Assembly: GCF_007859755.1 (NCBI RefSeq)
Contig: NZ_SJPF01000001.1
Coordinates: forward strand, 496,001-560,000
Reading direction: 5' to 3'
DNA length: 64,000 bases
DNA from: Blastopirellula retiformator
GTDB lineage: Bacteria; Planctomycetota; Planctomycetia; Pirellulales; Pirellulaceae
Shown here: piece by piece, positions 17,700-26,318 of the stretch
Position numbering within the stretch: the stretch's first letter is position 1
Layout: every line of letters begins with the position of its first letter
Notes under the pieces: generated by a model
The model's database searches: none
What the model was told of the DNA's origin: nothing
Seen by the model: the letters and a program-made list of their open reading frames with translations, nothing else
Position numbers and translations under genes: made by a program

Positions 17700-19949
17700 A
17701 TGTCTGAAGATAACGGCAGAACCGGATCTGTAAAACTGGTCGCCGTTGTGCTTGTTCAGCTGCTGATCGGCGCTGGGATTAGTCTGATCGGCATCCTGCA
17801 GATCAAGACGAATATCGAGGACGTCATGCAATGGCTTCCCGATCATTCCGAGGAGCGGGATCTGTACGAGGAACTGGTGGCGCAGTTTGGCGTCGACGAC
17901 TTTCTGGTGGCGACGTGGGATGGCTGTACGGTCGAGGATCCTCGGCTGACGCTGGTTCAGCGACGTCTGCAGCAGGAGGACGATCTGGGGCTGATCGCCC
18001 GCACCGTCTCTGGCGGCGACCTGATCGAAGACGCGGCGGCCTACGAAGATGCCGACGCAATTCGAGAGCGGTTTCAGGCCTTCTTTTTTGGTGAACAGGA
18101 TCAGACCTGCATCGCGATTATCCTGACCAAAAAAGGAATGACCAGCCGGTTGAAATCGGTCGAGTTTGTGAACGAAACGGTCCGTGCTGGGGTCGGACCC
18201 GACGCGACCGACGTGTTGGTCGTCGGGTATCCGGCGATTTCGGCGGAGGGAGATCGTCTGATTCGCAAGAATCTGGTCGAGGCGCTGCTTCCATGTTGTT
18301 TACTGGCGACGGTGGCGGCCTGGTTCTTCTTACGCGACTTGCGGCTGGTGACGGTAATCTTTCTAACTAGCGGCATTGCGGCCGGCAACAGTATCGCCTT
18401 TGTTACCTTGACCGGTCACATGTGGGGCGGGCTGACGTCGGCGATCCCGGCGCTCACCTTTATCCTGACGGTGTCGGGGACGCTGCATCTGGTCAATTAT
18501 GCCCGCGGCGCCGATCAAGAGCAGATCGCCACAACGGCGCTACGGCTCGGCTGGAAGCCATGTCTCTTTTCGGCGCTGACGACCGCAGTCAGCATGTTGT
18601 CGCTCAGTCATAGCGAATACCAGGCGATTCGCGAGTTTGGGTTCTTCTGCGCTGTCGGCGTCGTGACCTCCGTCTTCTGGCAGTTGGCGTTCGCTCCCTG
18701 GGCATTGCAACTGATCGCGGACGCAATCGCGATTCCGCGCGCCGGAATGTCGTTGGTGCATATGCACGATTGGACCGCTTCGCACCCGCGGATTGTGTTC
18801 GGCGCGTTTATGGCGACATTGGCCGTTACCGCCGGCGGCTTGCTGCGGTTGCAAAGTGGGCTGAAAGTCGAAGAGATGTTTGGGACCCACAATACGGTGA
18901 TTCAAGAGGTCGCCCAGTTCGAGGAAAAGATCGGTCCGATTGACCAGACCGAACTCCTGATCGTGTTTGCCGATCCCAAGCCTGCGGAGTTTGCCGAGCG
19001 GGCCGCGGCGATGCGCCGCTTGCAGATGGTGCTGGAACGCCTGCCGGAAGTCGACGCCACGCTGTCGGCTGCCGCCTGGCTTCCTCCAGAGCCCCAGCGT
19101 CGCGGGTTCGCCGGCGTCAGCGCCCGCGTCGTCTATCGTCGCCGCCTGGCCGAAATGCGTCAGCCACTGGTCGAAACGTCCTACTTGTCGCTGGGGACAA
19201 CCGAGGCCGAAGCGGAGAGCGAAACGTGGCGAGTCAGCATTCGTTTTCCGCTTGGCGACAATGTCGACTTCTTCGCGCTGCGTGATGTCGTTGGTCAAGT
19301 GGCGCAGGCGGAGCTGGCCGATAGCTTCTCGCCAGGGGAGTTCCAGATTCGACAAACTGGCGTTGGCCTGCTGTATCATGTCGCCCAAAGCAAGCTGATG
19401 GCCGATCTGTTCTACAACTACCTCTTGGCGTTCGCGGTGATCTGTCCGCTGATGATCCTCGTGCTGCGATCGCTGACCCTGGGCGTGTTGTCGATGATCC
19501 CGAACTGCTTTCCTGCAATTTGCTTGTATGGCGCGATTGGCCTGTATGGTCAGCCGATCGACATCGGCATTGCGATCGCGGGTTGCATCGCCCTGGGAAT
19601 TGCGGTGGACGACACAACTCACTTCATGCTGCGGACGGAAGAGATATCCTCTCGCGGCGGAAAGACAGGCAAGATCAAATACAGCGCAATCCGCACCGCC
19701 TATTCGCAATGCTCGCGCGCGATGTTGGCCACCACCTTGATCGCGGCGGTTGGGCTGGCGGCATTCTTGAACCAGACGCTGCTGGTGATGGCCCGGTTTT
19801 CGTTGGTGTTGATTCTCTCGCTGGCGATCGCGCTGGTCTGCGACTTGCTGCTGCTGCCGGCGCTGCTCTACACGTTTCCGGTCACCGATCGAGATTCGCC
19901 TGGCGACCAGGGCCAGGCGAGTTTTCCTGCGACGTCCGACGGCGACTAG
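17700..19949 (+). CDS. MMPL/RND-family transporter
   Basis: 749 residues from the ATG at 17700 (MSEDNGRTGS). One N-terminal transmembrane helix, a periplasmic domain of about 170 residues, a bundle of hydrophobic helices, a second periplasmic domain, and a final helix bundle containing GIAVDDTTHFMLR, the RND/MMPL motif with the proton-relay acidic residues. The size and the absence of a large third docking domain fit MMPL/HpnN-like lipid exporters more than drug-efflux AcrB. It ends on the same CTAG as the convergent FAAL-ACP-AONS gene, a pairing that suggests it could export the lipid made by that enzyme (inference). No membrane-fusion or outer-membrane partner is encoded nearby. Confidence 0.88.
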   Translation: MSEDNGRTGSVKLVAVVLVQLLIGAGISLIGILQIKTNIEDVMQWLPDHSEERDLYEELVAQFGVDDFLVATWDGCTVEDPRLTLVQRRLQQEDDLGLIARTVSGGDLIEDAAAYEDADAIRERFQAFFFGEQDQTCIAIILTKKGMTSRLKSVEFVNETVRAGVGPDATDVLVVGYPAISAEGDRLIRKNLVEALLPCCLLATVAAWFFLRDLRLVTVIFLTSGIAAGNSIAFVTLTGHMWGGLTSAIPALTFILTVSGTLHLVNYARGADQEQIATTALRLGWKPCLFSALTTAVSMLSLSHSEYQAIREFGFFCAVGVVTSVFWQLAFAPWALQLIADAIAIPRAGMSLVHMHDWTASHPRIVFGAFMATLAVTAGGLLRLQSGLKVEEMFGTHNTVIQEVAQFEEKIGPIDQTELLIVFADPKPAEFAERAAAMRRLQMVLERLPEVDATLSAAAWLPPEPQRRGFAGVSARVVYRRRLAEMRQPLVETSYLSLGTTEAEAESETWRVSIRFPLGDNVDFFALRDVVGQVAQAELADSFSPGEFQIRQTGVGLLYHVAQSKLMADLFYNYLLAFAVICPLMILVLRSLTLGVLSMIPNCFPAICLYGAIGLYGQPIDIGIAIAGCIALGIAVDDTTHFMLRTEEISSRGGKTGKIKYSAIRTAYSQCSRAMLATTLIAAVGLAAFLNQTLLVMARFSLVLILSLAIALVCDLLLLPALLYTFPVTDRDSPGDQGQASFPATSDGD

Positions 19950-22900
19950 CGCGTCGGACGCACCGCTTCGTCGGCCGCCAGCTTGCGATCGCAATACTTC
20001 GGGCGACCATTTTGACAAGCGCCGTTCGCCGGCGCCTTCCTACCGGCCTCCTTTTGCTCGCGGGCGATCGCCAGCGACTGGAAGACGCTCAACGCGGCGT
20101 CGACGTCATCTTCCGTCAGCGACGCGGTCACCGTGGCGCGGATCCGCGGTTTGTCCATCGGCACCGCCGGATAGAAGACCGGAACGACGAACAGGCCGTT
20201 GTCGCGGCAATATCCGGTCGCTTCCAGCGTTTCCTGTTCGGTCGGGAAGATGATCGGCACGACCGCCGATTCCGTCGCCGGGACTTCGTAGCCTAGCTCG
20301 CGGAGGCCGTTGACGAACTGATCGCGCAGCTTCCGCAAGTGCCCCGCCAGGTCCGGTTCTTTCCGGATGATCTCGAAGCACTTCCGCGCGGCGCCAACCT
20401 GGGCGGCCGGCAGCGAGGCCGAGAAGATGAAGCCGCGGGCGTTGCACTTCAGGTAGTCGATGATCTCTTGTCGGGCGGCGATGAAACCGCCGCAACTGGC
20501 GATCGACTTCGAGAGCGTGCCCATCTTGATGTCGATGGCGTCGTCAGGCAGGTCGAAGTGTTCCTGGATGCCGCGGCCGGTCTCGCCAATCACGCCAAGA
20601 CTGTGGGCTTCGTCCACCATCAGCATGGCGCCGAACTTGCGGCATAGTTGCACGATCTCCGGCAGGGGAGCAATATCCCCTTCCATCGAATAGACGGCGT
20701 CGACGACGACCAGGATCCGTTTGCCGGTGTGCCGCTTCAGCTGCGCTTCGAGCGCCTGCAAGTCATTGTGGGGGAACAGCTCGAAGGTGGCCGCCGAGAA
20801 CTGACAGCCGTCAACGATGCTGGCGTGATTCAATTCGTCGCCCAGCACGACGTCTCCCTTGCCGACCAGTGCGGCGATGGTCGCCAGGTTGGTCATGAAG
20901 CCGCTGCTGTAGACGATCGCGTCGTCGGAATGGAAGAAGTCGGCGATTTCCTTTTCCAGCTCGCGGTGAGCGTCGAAGGTGCCGGCCAACAACCGCACGC
21001 CATGGGCGCCGGTGCCGTACGATTGAATCGCTTCTTCGGCCGCCTGATTGATCTCGGGGCGATTGATCAAACCCAGGTAGCTATACGACGCCATCATCAG
21101 CATCTTGCGATCGCCGACATGAACGTAGCTACCCTGCTGATGAGCGATCGGCGTGCCGAAGTAGTCGTGGCCGGCGTCACGAAAATGCTGAATCCGCTTG
21201 ATCTTCTCTTTGTAAAAGTCGAGGTAGTCTTCCTGCGACAGCGGACCGCATTTATCGCATGCCTTCGAAACGCCCGGGACGCGACGGCTAAGGAACTGGC
21301 TCAGCTCATCAATGGTGTGATGATCGTAAAGCGTGTCGGCTTCGATCGCGCAGCCTAGTTTTTTCTCGAGTCGCGTACCAATATCGGCCGCGGCCAGCGA
21401 GTCGATCCCCAGCGAGGTGAACGTCGTGTGTCCGTCCAGCGGCGGCAGACGTTGTTCCTCATCGACCGACCATTCCTTCAGCGTCTCGCAGATCAGGGAG
21501 GTCAGTTCCTCGGAGCCTGACAACGAAGTTTCGACCGTTTCCGGCGTTCGCACTTCGGACTCGAAGAGGATCTCGAATTGACCTCCTTCAAACAAGCGTT
21601 TCGTCAATTGACGCTGAACCTTACCGCTGGAGGTAGTCGGGAACGTCGTCGGGCGTACGAAGACGAGATCGGTCAGCGATACTTCAAATTGATTCAGGAT
21701 GTCGCTGCGGAGACCATCGATCTGATGATTCAATTCGACCAGTTCGCCATTGGGGCCATGCGGAGAGTTCGACCAGCGAACCATCTCACGCGATCCGGCC
21801 GCGACGACCAGCAGTTTTTCTTCGCCGGCGGATTCGACCGAAAACGCGGCGCAGCAATTGGGCTGAATGGCGTCGAAGCGTCGTTCGACCAACTCTTCAA
21901 TATCCTGCGGATAGATGTTGCGACCGCGAATGATGATCAAGTCTTTCAAGCGGCCAGTGACGTACAGCGTTTCGTTGCGAATAAAGCCGTAGTCGCCGGT
22001 TCGCAGCCAGTTGCGATCATCGCCGGCCAGCTTGGCTTGAAAACCATGGAGCGACGCTTCGGCGCGTTGCCAATAGCCGCTGGCGACGCTATCGCCATGC
22101 GCCCAGATCTCGCCTACTTCATTCTCGCCGCATGCGACCGAAGTTTCCGGATTGACGATCCGGACTTCTAAATCGGGACCAATCTGGCCACAGCTAACCA
22201 GCGGACGACCTGCCGGCGTTTCGATAATGCGGTGCTGTTCCAACTGCGCGAGATCGACCGTGACGACCTCGGTCTTGCTCAAAGGAGGACCGCCTGAGAC
22301 CAGCAGCGTCGTCTCCGCCATGCCGTAGCAAGGGAAGAACGCGTCGGGATGAAAGCCGCACTCGGCGAATTCGCGGGTGAAACGTTCCAGCGTTTCGGCA
22401 CGCACCGGTTCCGAACCATTGAACGCGACGTTTAGCGATGAGAGATCAAGCGTTCGCTTTTCCTCCAAAGTGATGCGTTTTGCGCACAGCTCGTAGGCGA
22501 AGTTGGGGGCGCCGGTCACGGTCGCCTTGTACTTTGAGACGGTCTCGAGCCATTTCATCGGATCGCGGAGGAACGTATTGGGCGCCATCAAGATCGATGG
22601 TGCGCCGACGAACAACGGACCGAGGATGCCGCCGATCAGTCCCATGTCATGGAACATTGGCAGCCATGAGACCATCACCGTCTCGAGCGAAAACTGGAAG
22701 TATTTCTGAATCAGCAGTTCGTTGGCGACGATGTTGCCATGCGTCACCATCACTCCTTTCGGACTCGCCGTCGAGCCTGACGTGTATTGCAGGAACGCCA
22801 ATTGGTCGGGGCGTAGTTCCGGCAGTTCGACGTTGTCGCCATCGGGCAACTGGTCGGTGACGACAAGGGAAGCGCCCGGGACCGATTTAGCGATCACCCC

Positions 22901-23272
22901 TTCGACGTTCTGCCGGGTCTCCGTCGAGCAGAGGAGCAGCTTGGGCGTGCAGTCTTGCGCAATCGTCAAAATCCGATCGGCGTTCCGGTTCCTTTTGGGG
23001 GGGTACGCCGGGACGGCGACGATGCCCGCGTACAGGCATCCTAGGAAGGCTTCGATAAAGGTGATGCCGGCCTGGTACATCAGCAATGCGCGATCGCCTG
23101 GTCGGGCGACCGTCAGCAGGCGCCGTGCGATCTGTTGAGCGCTCGCGTCAAGCTCGCGAAAGCTGATCGAAATCGTCTCTTCGTCCGACTTCAGAAATGT
23201 GAATGCGGTCTTATCTCCATGCGAATCGACGTGTTTGCGGAGCGCTTCGAGGAGGGTAGCGGGTTTCTTCAT
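19946..23272 (-). CDS. Fatty acyl-AMP ligase / acyl carrier / alpha-oxoamine synthase fusion
   Basis: 1108 residues. Residues 1-575 are an adenylate-forming fatty acyl-AMP ligase: LQYTSGSTASPKGVMVTHG (161-179), CYGMAET, LRTGDYG and the catalytic Lys551 in SSGKVQRQL. Residues about 590-665 are a carrier domain with phosphopantetheine Ser625 in LGIDSLAAAD. Residues about 705-1085 are a PLP-dependent alpha-oxoamine synthase with DELNHASIVDG, VDEAHSLG and Lys922 in GTLSKSIASCGGF. Such an enzyme should activate a free fatty acid, load it on its own carrier, and condense it with an amino acid with loss of CO2, as serine palmitoyltransferase does with acyl-CoA. The SKSxASCGGF context resembles bacterial serine palmitoyltransferases (inference). 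The C-terminal 25 residues are low complexity. The gene shares its stop palindrome with the MMPL transporter. Confidence 0.9.
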   Translation of the reverse strand: MKKPATLLEALRKHVDSHGDKTAFTFLKSDEETISISFRELDASAQQIARRLLTVARPGDRALLMYQAGITFIEAFLGCLYAGIVAVPAYPPKRNRNADRILTIAQDCTPKLLLCSTETRQNVEGVIAKSVPGASLVVTDQLPDGDNVELPELRPDQLAFLQYTSGSTASPKGVMVTHGNIVANELLIQKYFQFSLETVMVSWLPMFHDMGLIGGILGPLFVGAPSILMAPNTFLRDPMKWLETVSKYKATVTGAPNFAYELCAKRITLEEKRTLDLSSLNVAFNGSEPVRAETLERFTREFAECGFHPDAFFPCYGMAETTLLVSGGPPLSKTEVVTVDLAQLEQHRIIETPAGRPLVSCGQIGPDLEVRIVNPETSVACGENEVGEIWAHGDSVASGYWQRAEASLHGFQAKLAGDDRNWLRTGDYGFIRNETLYVTGRLKDLIIIRGRNIYPQDIEELVERRFDAIQPNCCAAFSVESAGEEKLLVVAAGSREMVRWSNSPHGPNGELVELNHQIDGLRSDILNQFEVSLTDLVFVRPTTFPTTSSGKVQRQLTKRLFEGGQFEILFESEVRTPETVETSLSGSEELTSLICETLKEWSVDEEQRLPPLDGHTTFTSLGIDSLAAADIGTRLEKKLGCAIEADTLYDHHTIDELSQFLSRRVPGVSKACDKCGPLSQEDYLDFYKEKIKRIQHFRDAGHDYFGTPIAHQQGSYVHVGDRKMLMMASYSYLGLINRPEINQAAEEAIQSYGTGAHGVRLLAGTFDAHRELEKEIADFFHSDDAIVYSSGFMTNLATIAALVGKGDVVLGDELNHASIVDGCQFSAATFELFPHNDLQALEAQLKRHTGKRILVVVDAVYSMEGDIAPLPEIVQLCRKFGAMLMVDEAHSLGVIGETGRGIQEHFDLPDDAIDIKMGTLSKSIASCGGFIAARQEIIDYLKCNARGFIFSASLPAAQVGAARKCFEIIRKEPDLAGHLRKLRDQFVNGLRELGYEVPATESAVVPIIFPTEQETLEATGYCRDNGLFVVPVFYPAVPMDKPRIRATVTASLTEDDVDAALSVFQSLAIAREQKEAGRKAPANGACQNGRPKYCDRKLAADEAVRPTR

Positions 23273-23955
23273 CGGTTACCTTCAATGGTAGCGGCACGAA
23301 GATGCGGGGAATCAACTGGATGGATGCCGATATACCTAGAAGTCAAATTACCCAAGATATCTACAGTCCCTATTACAACCACAATACCCAATGCCAGCGA
23401 GTTAGCAATCCTCTACAACCCGGAATTGGTGGGGGTAACCGTTGTTGACATGCAATTAGTGCGCAGAGTGGGAGGGGATTGAGGCCGCGCAACGCATCGC
23501 AGTAAAGCAGCAAACCGTTACCGATTTTGCACGAAAAATCGCTCAGTCTGCCGCCTGTTGCGTCTCCGGTTTCGCAGGCCGAGGGGAATGCGGTATCGCG
23601 TACTTTGTCGGGTAGAACCCACCCTTATTGCGAGCCAGTGGGACCAGGAAGGCGATTCTAGCGCGACTTAGCGGGAGGATTCATGCGGCGAATTTCAATT
23701 CCACCGATGTCGATTTTACCGCCCTTATTTTTTCATCCAATAGCTTTGCAGAGGGGATTTTGGAAGTCTCTGATATCGCGAGCCAGCTGCCGCGTCACAG
23801 CAAGTTTTTATGGTTTTTCCTAAAACCCACTTGCGAAGTTGCTGGCTTGAAGTTTGCAAGCTAATGTTTTGTTGTGGGGGCAAGCGAAGTGCGGTTGGTG
23901 GGCAGGCACATCAACTCGCATCTCAGAAAAAAAGCGCAGTAGAGAGCGTCGTGCG
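23273..23955. other. 683-bp intergenic region, no convincing gene
   Basis: It lies upstream of the FAAL gene and the truncated receiver gene. A short ORF at 23628-23864 has no signal or family likeness. The stretch GCAGGCCGAGGGGAATGCGGTATCGCG (about 23574-23600) belongs to the degenerate GAGGCGCGAGCCGAGGGAATG repeat family seen elsewhere in the window. Base use is less GC-rich than in the neighbouring genes. Confidence 0.5.
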
Positions 23956-24219
23956 ATGGGACTGGCAAAGCGAAGTATCGTGCATGTGGACGATTCGAGA
24001 GTGATCCTCGAAAAGGTGCGTGACCTTCTCTCGGAGCTCGATTTTGAGGTCGCCTCGGTCGACGATCCAACCCGCGTCCCGGAAGTTCTCGAAGAAACCG
24101 GCTGCCGAATTCTCGTTTCCGATCTCGAAATGCCGCAGATGACCGGCCTCGATCTGTTGAAGAAGATCAAAGGAGACGATGGCGGAATCAGCGTGATCAT
24201 GCTGACCGGGGCCATCGGG
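23956..24219 (+). pseudogene. Response-regulator receiver domain truncated by an insertion sequence
   Basis: From the ATG at 23956 the product is a CheY-like receiver: the acidic pair Asp12/Asp13 in VHVDDSRV, phosphoacceptor Asp56 in ILVSDLEMPQMTG and conserved Thr84 in VIMLTG. At about residue 88 the coding sequence meets the inverted repeat of the ISAs1-type element, and the frame runs into element DNA to a stop at 24444. The last beta strand and helix, with the conserved lysine, are lost. No matching 3' remainder is found after the element, so DNA has been deleted or rearranged. The product is unlikely to fold or signal. Confidence 0.85.
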
Positions 24220-25526
24220 CCCACGGCTATCGCGCACTCTAGGCAATTTAGCCTAGCGCGGCAAGCGAATCTTTGCGACAATCGTTCTCCATCTGAACAC
24301 TTCTCAGCGGGAGATCGGCGTGGCGAAGAGCGGCAGGAAAAAGCGGATCACGAAGCGGGTTGTCGCCGAGGCGGAACTGCGCGAGTTGGCGAAATATTTT
24401 ACGTCGCTCGACGACGCCCGGTCGCATGTGAATCGGCGGCATAAGTTGACGAACGTCATTTTGATTTCGATGTGCGCTGTGATCGCCGGCGCGAATGGAC
24501 CGACGGAGATCGAATGGTGGGCAGAGGCGAACGAAGACTGGCTCGCCGAGCACCTCGGCGAAGACTGCGGCGTTCCGTCGCACGACACGATCGGGCGCGT
24601 GCTGCAATCGCTGAAGCCGGACGCGTTTCAAGAATGTTTTGAAGCGTGGTTAGCGTCGTTGCGAGTCGCAGTCAACGACGCGGACGACGCCCCTCGCGAG
24701 CACCTGGCGATCGACGGTAAGACGCTGCGGCGTTCGCACGCCGGCAAGAGAATCTGGGGCCGCTGCATGTCGTCAGCGCCTGGGCGACCGAGCGTGGACT
24801 AGCGATCGGCCAACAAGCGACCGACGAGAAGAGCAACGAAATCACGGCGATTCCCGAGCTTTTGCGCCGTATCGAAGTGCGTCGCGCGATCGTCAGCATC
24901 GATGCGATGGGCTGCCAAAAAGAGATCGCCCGCCAGCTGATTAACAATGAAGCGGACTTCGTCTTCAGCCTCAAGGGAAATCATCAACGGATTCACGCGG
25001 CGATCAAAAGTTACTTCGAAGAGCACTTCGCCGACGACTTCGCGCGGATCAACGTGCGGAAGTTTGAAGAGCAGGAAGAAAGTCACGGGCGACAAGATCA
25101 TCGCACCTATTATCAGTTCGCGGTTCCCAAGGATCTGCCTGGCTCGGGCGGTTGGGTCGGCCTGCGAACGATCGGCGTCGCAATTCGCATGACGATGGAA
25201 AAGGGAGTCGAAACGTTCGACGTGCGATACTTTCTGACAAGCCTGCGAATGGGGGTGCAGCAACTGGCTCGCGTGATCCGGAAACACTGGGCGATCGAGT
25301 CGATGCACTGGTCGCTCGACATGACGTTCCGCGAAGACGAGTCGCGTCTAAGAAGCCGCCAAGCGGCCGACAATTTAGCCTGGCTCAGACGCTTCGCATT
25401 GTCCTTATATAAGCAGCATCCCGGCAAGCAAAGTCTGGTCATGAAACGCCGCCTGTGCGGCTGGAGTCCCGACTTCCTGACGGAAGTGCTTGTGGGGCAA
25501 GGGGGTTAGTTTGCGATGGCCGTGGG
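24220..25526 (+). mobile_element. ISAs1-family insertion sequence
   Basis: Imperfect terminal inverted repeats of about 20 bp: the left end starts CCCACGGCTATCGCGCACT at 24220 and the right end, read on the other strand from 25526, starts CCCACGGCCATCGCAAACT. The length of about 1.3 kb and a single transposase gene fit the family. Flanks show no 8-10 bp direct repeat (left GGGCCATCGG, right TGTTCGTAGA), so the element was probably involved in a later deletion. Confidence 0.85.
24320..25509 (+). pseudogene. ISAs1-family transposase, frameshifted
   Basis: The first frame, from a GTG at 24320 preceded by GGGAG, gives about 145 matching residues with the N-terminal domain (HKLTNVILISMCAVIAGA) and the first catalytic-site region HLAIDGKTLRRSHAG. 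It then shifts and stops at 24799. The rest (LGPLHVVSAWATERGLA onward) continues two bases later in another frame to 25509, including VSIDAMGCQKEIA, FSLKGNH and the C-terminal HWAIESMHWSLDMTFREDES catalytic segment. At 24750-24757 the sequence AAGAGAAT is AAGAAT with an extra GA; removing those two bases restores GKNLGPLHVVSAW. This is an inactivating 2-bp insertion; there is no slippery heptamer to suggest programmed frameshifting. Confidence 0.85.
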
Positions 25527-25775
25527 TGTTCGTAGATCACGGATTATTTTGCCGCGTCGACACTCAACAGTCCAGCCTGTGGCTGGACTAGTTCTGGCTG
25601 TTCGAAGAAGTAAACGGATGAACCCCGATACGAGACACGCTTGTTTATTGTATGTTGCCATACGTCGTTCGGCGATTTGGAAATGGCCGGATCGAGCTCG
25701 CCGAGCTTCTGTGCTTCAACAATCTCGCAAGTCTCAGGATAGAGTGTTGTTGCGACATTAATAAGCTGCTGCAGA
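25527..25775. other. Gene-free remnant between the IS element and a hypothetical gene
   Basis: No ORF with coding character is seen. It contains a perfect hairpin at 25569-25589 (AGTCCAGCC, loop TGT, GGCTGGACT) without a T tract. The hairpin may be a remnant of another repeat or a terminator for the downstream minus-strand gene. Confidence 0.4.
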
Positions 25776-26249
25776 TCATATACGCAGCGTATGTGACGAC
25801 GTTGGCAGAAACGTTTCGTTGAGGACTAGACAGTTTACGACCGTTTTCGAAGCCTGACCGTGAAGGAAATCGGGGCCGACGTAGATGGAGAGGTTTCTCG
25901 ACCTTTCGTAGATGTGGAAGCTCTCCGGCTGCTCGCCGTTGTCCTGTGTCGCGACGAAGAATGTCGGCTGCACGGGTTCCGTGCTGGTACGTGCAAAGAA
26001 GCCGTCGGGAAGCGACGTCTGACGTTCCAGTTGGTCAAACCGTTCGTTTGGCGCATGAATCAGTTCTCCGATATGCCGCAACGAGTCGGGGCTGGATACA
26101 TCCTGCACGGCGCCGCTCTCCTGAGCCGGCCCAAAGTATAGTCGTACGAGGGCCAACAGGAGTTGCTTTTCGACGAGCGAAACTGACGGTCCGGCGTCAA
26201 TCGCCATAATCTGCAATGAGCTGAGAAAATCTGCATTGGAGGGCAACAT
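25776..26249 (-). CDS. Hypothetical protein downstream of the GMC oxidoreductase
   Basis: 157 residues, not recognised. There is no signal peptide and no clear motif. The middle part is hydrophobic-polar alternating (VEKQLLLALVRLYFGPAQ) and the C-terminus reads YVGPDFLHGQ and VVNCLVLNETFLPTSS. It starts 67 bp after the end of the GMC oxidoreductase gene on the same strand, so co-transcription is likely. Codon use is less GC-rich than in the housekeeping genes of the window, like its upstream neighbour, suggesting the pair arrived together (inference). No strong ribosome binding site precedes the ATG, so the start and even the coding status are uncertain. Confidence 0.45.
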   Translation of the reverse strand: MLPSNADFLSSLQIMAIDAGPSVSLVEKQLLLALVRLYFGPAQESGAVQDVSSPDSLRHIGELIHAPNERFDQLERQTSLPDGFFARTSTEPVQPTFFVATQDNGEQPESFHIYERSRNLSIYVGPDFLHGQASKTVVNCLVLNETFLPTSSHTLRI

Positions 26250-26318
26250 AATGCGTTCTGACCGAGTGTGATTAACTGGGAATGGAAGATTGCGGAAGGA
26301 AACGCCTATTGCGGTTGC

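Noticed and set aside
18540-20018. 492-codon minus-strand ORF antisense to the MMPL transporter
   Set aside because: It is a shadow frame: Arg/Gln/His-rich with no family motif, while the plus strand has a complete transporter.
23628-23864. 78-codon ORF before the truncated receiver gene
   Set aside because: No motif and atypical composition; the region is a decayed spacer.
24745-24800. Programmed frameshift in the ISAs1-type transposase
   Set aside because: There is no slippery heptamer or downstream stem; a simple GA duplication explains the break and the family usually has one ORF.
25569-25589. Hairpin considered as an IS200/IS605 end or attC site
   Set aside because: Only one isolated 9-bp stem is seen, with no TnpA gene, no integrase and no second copy.
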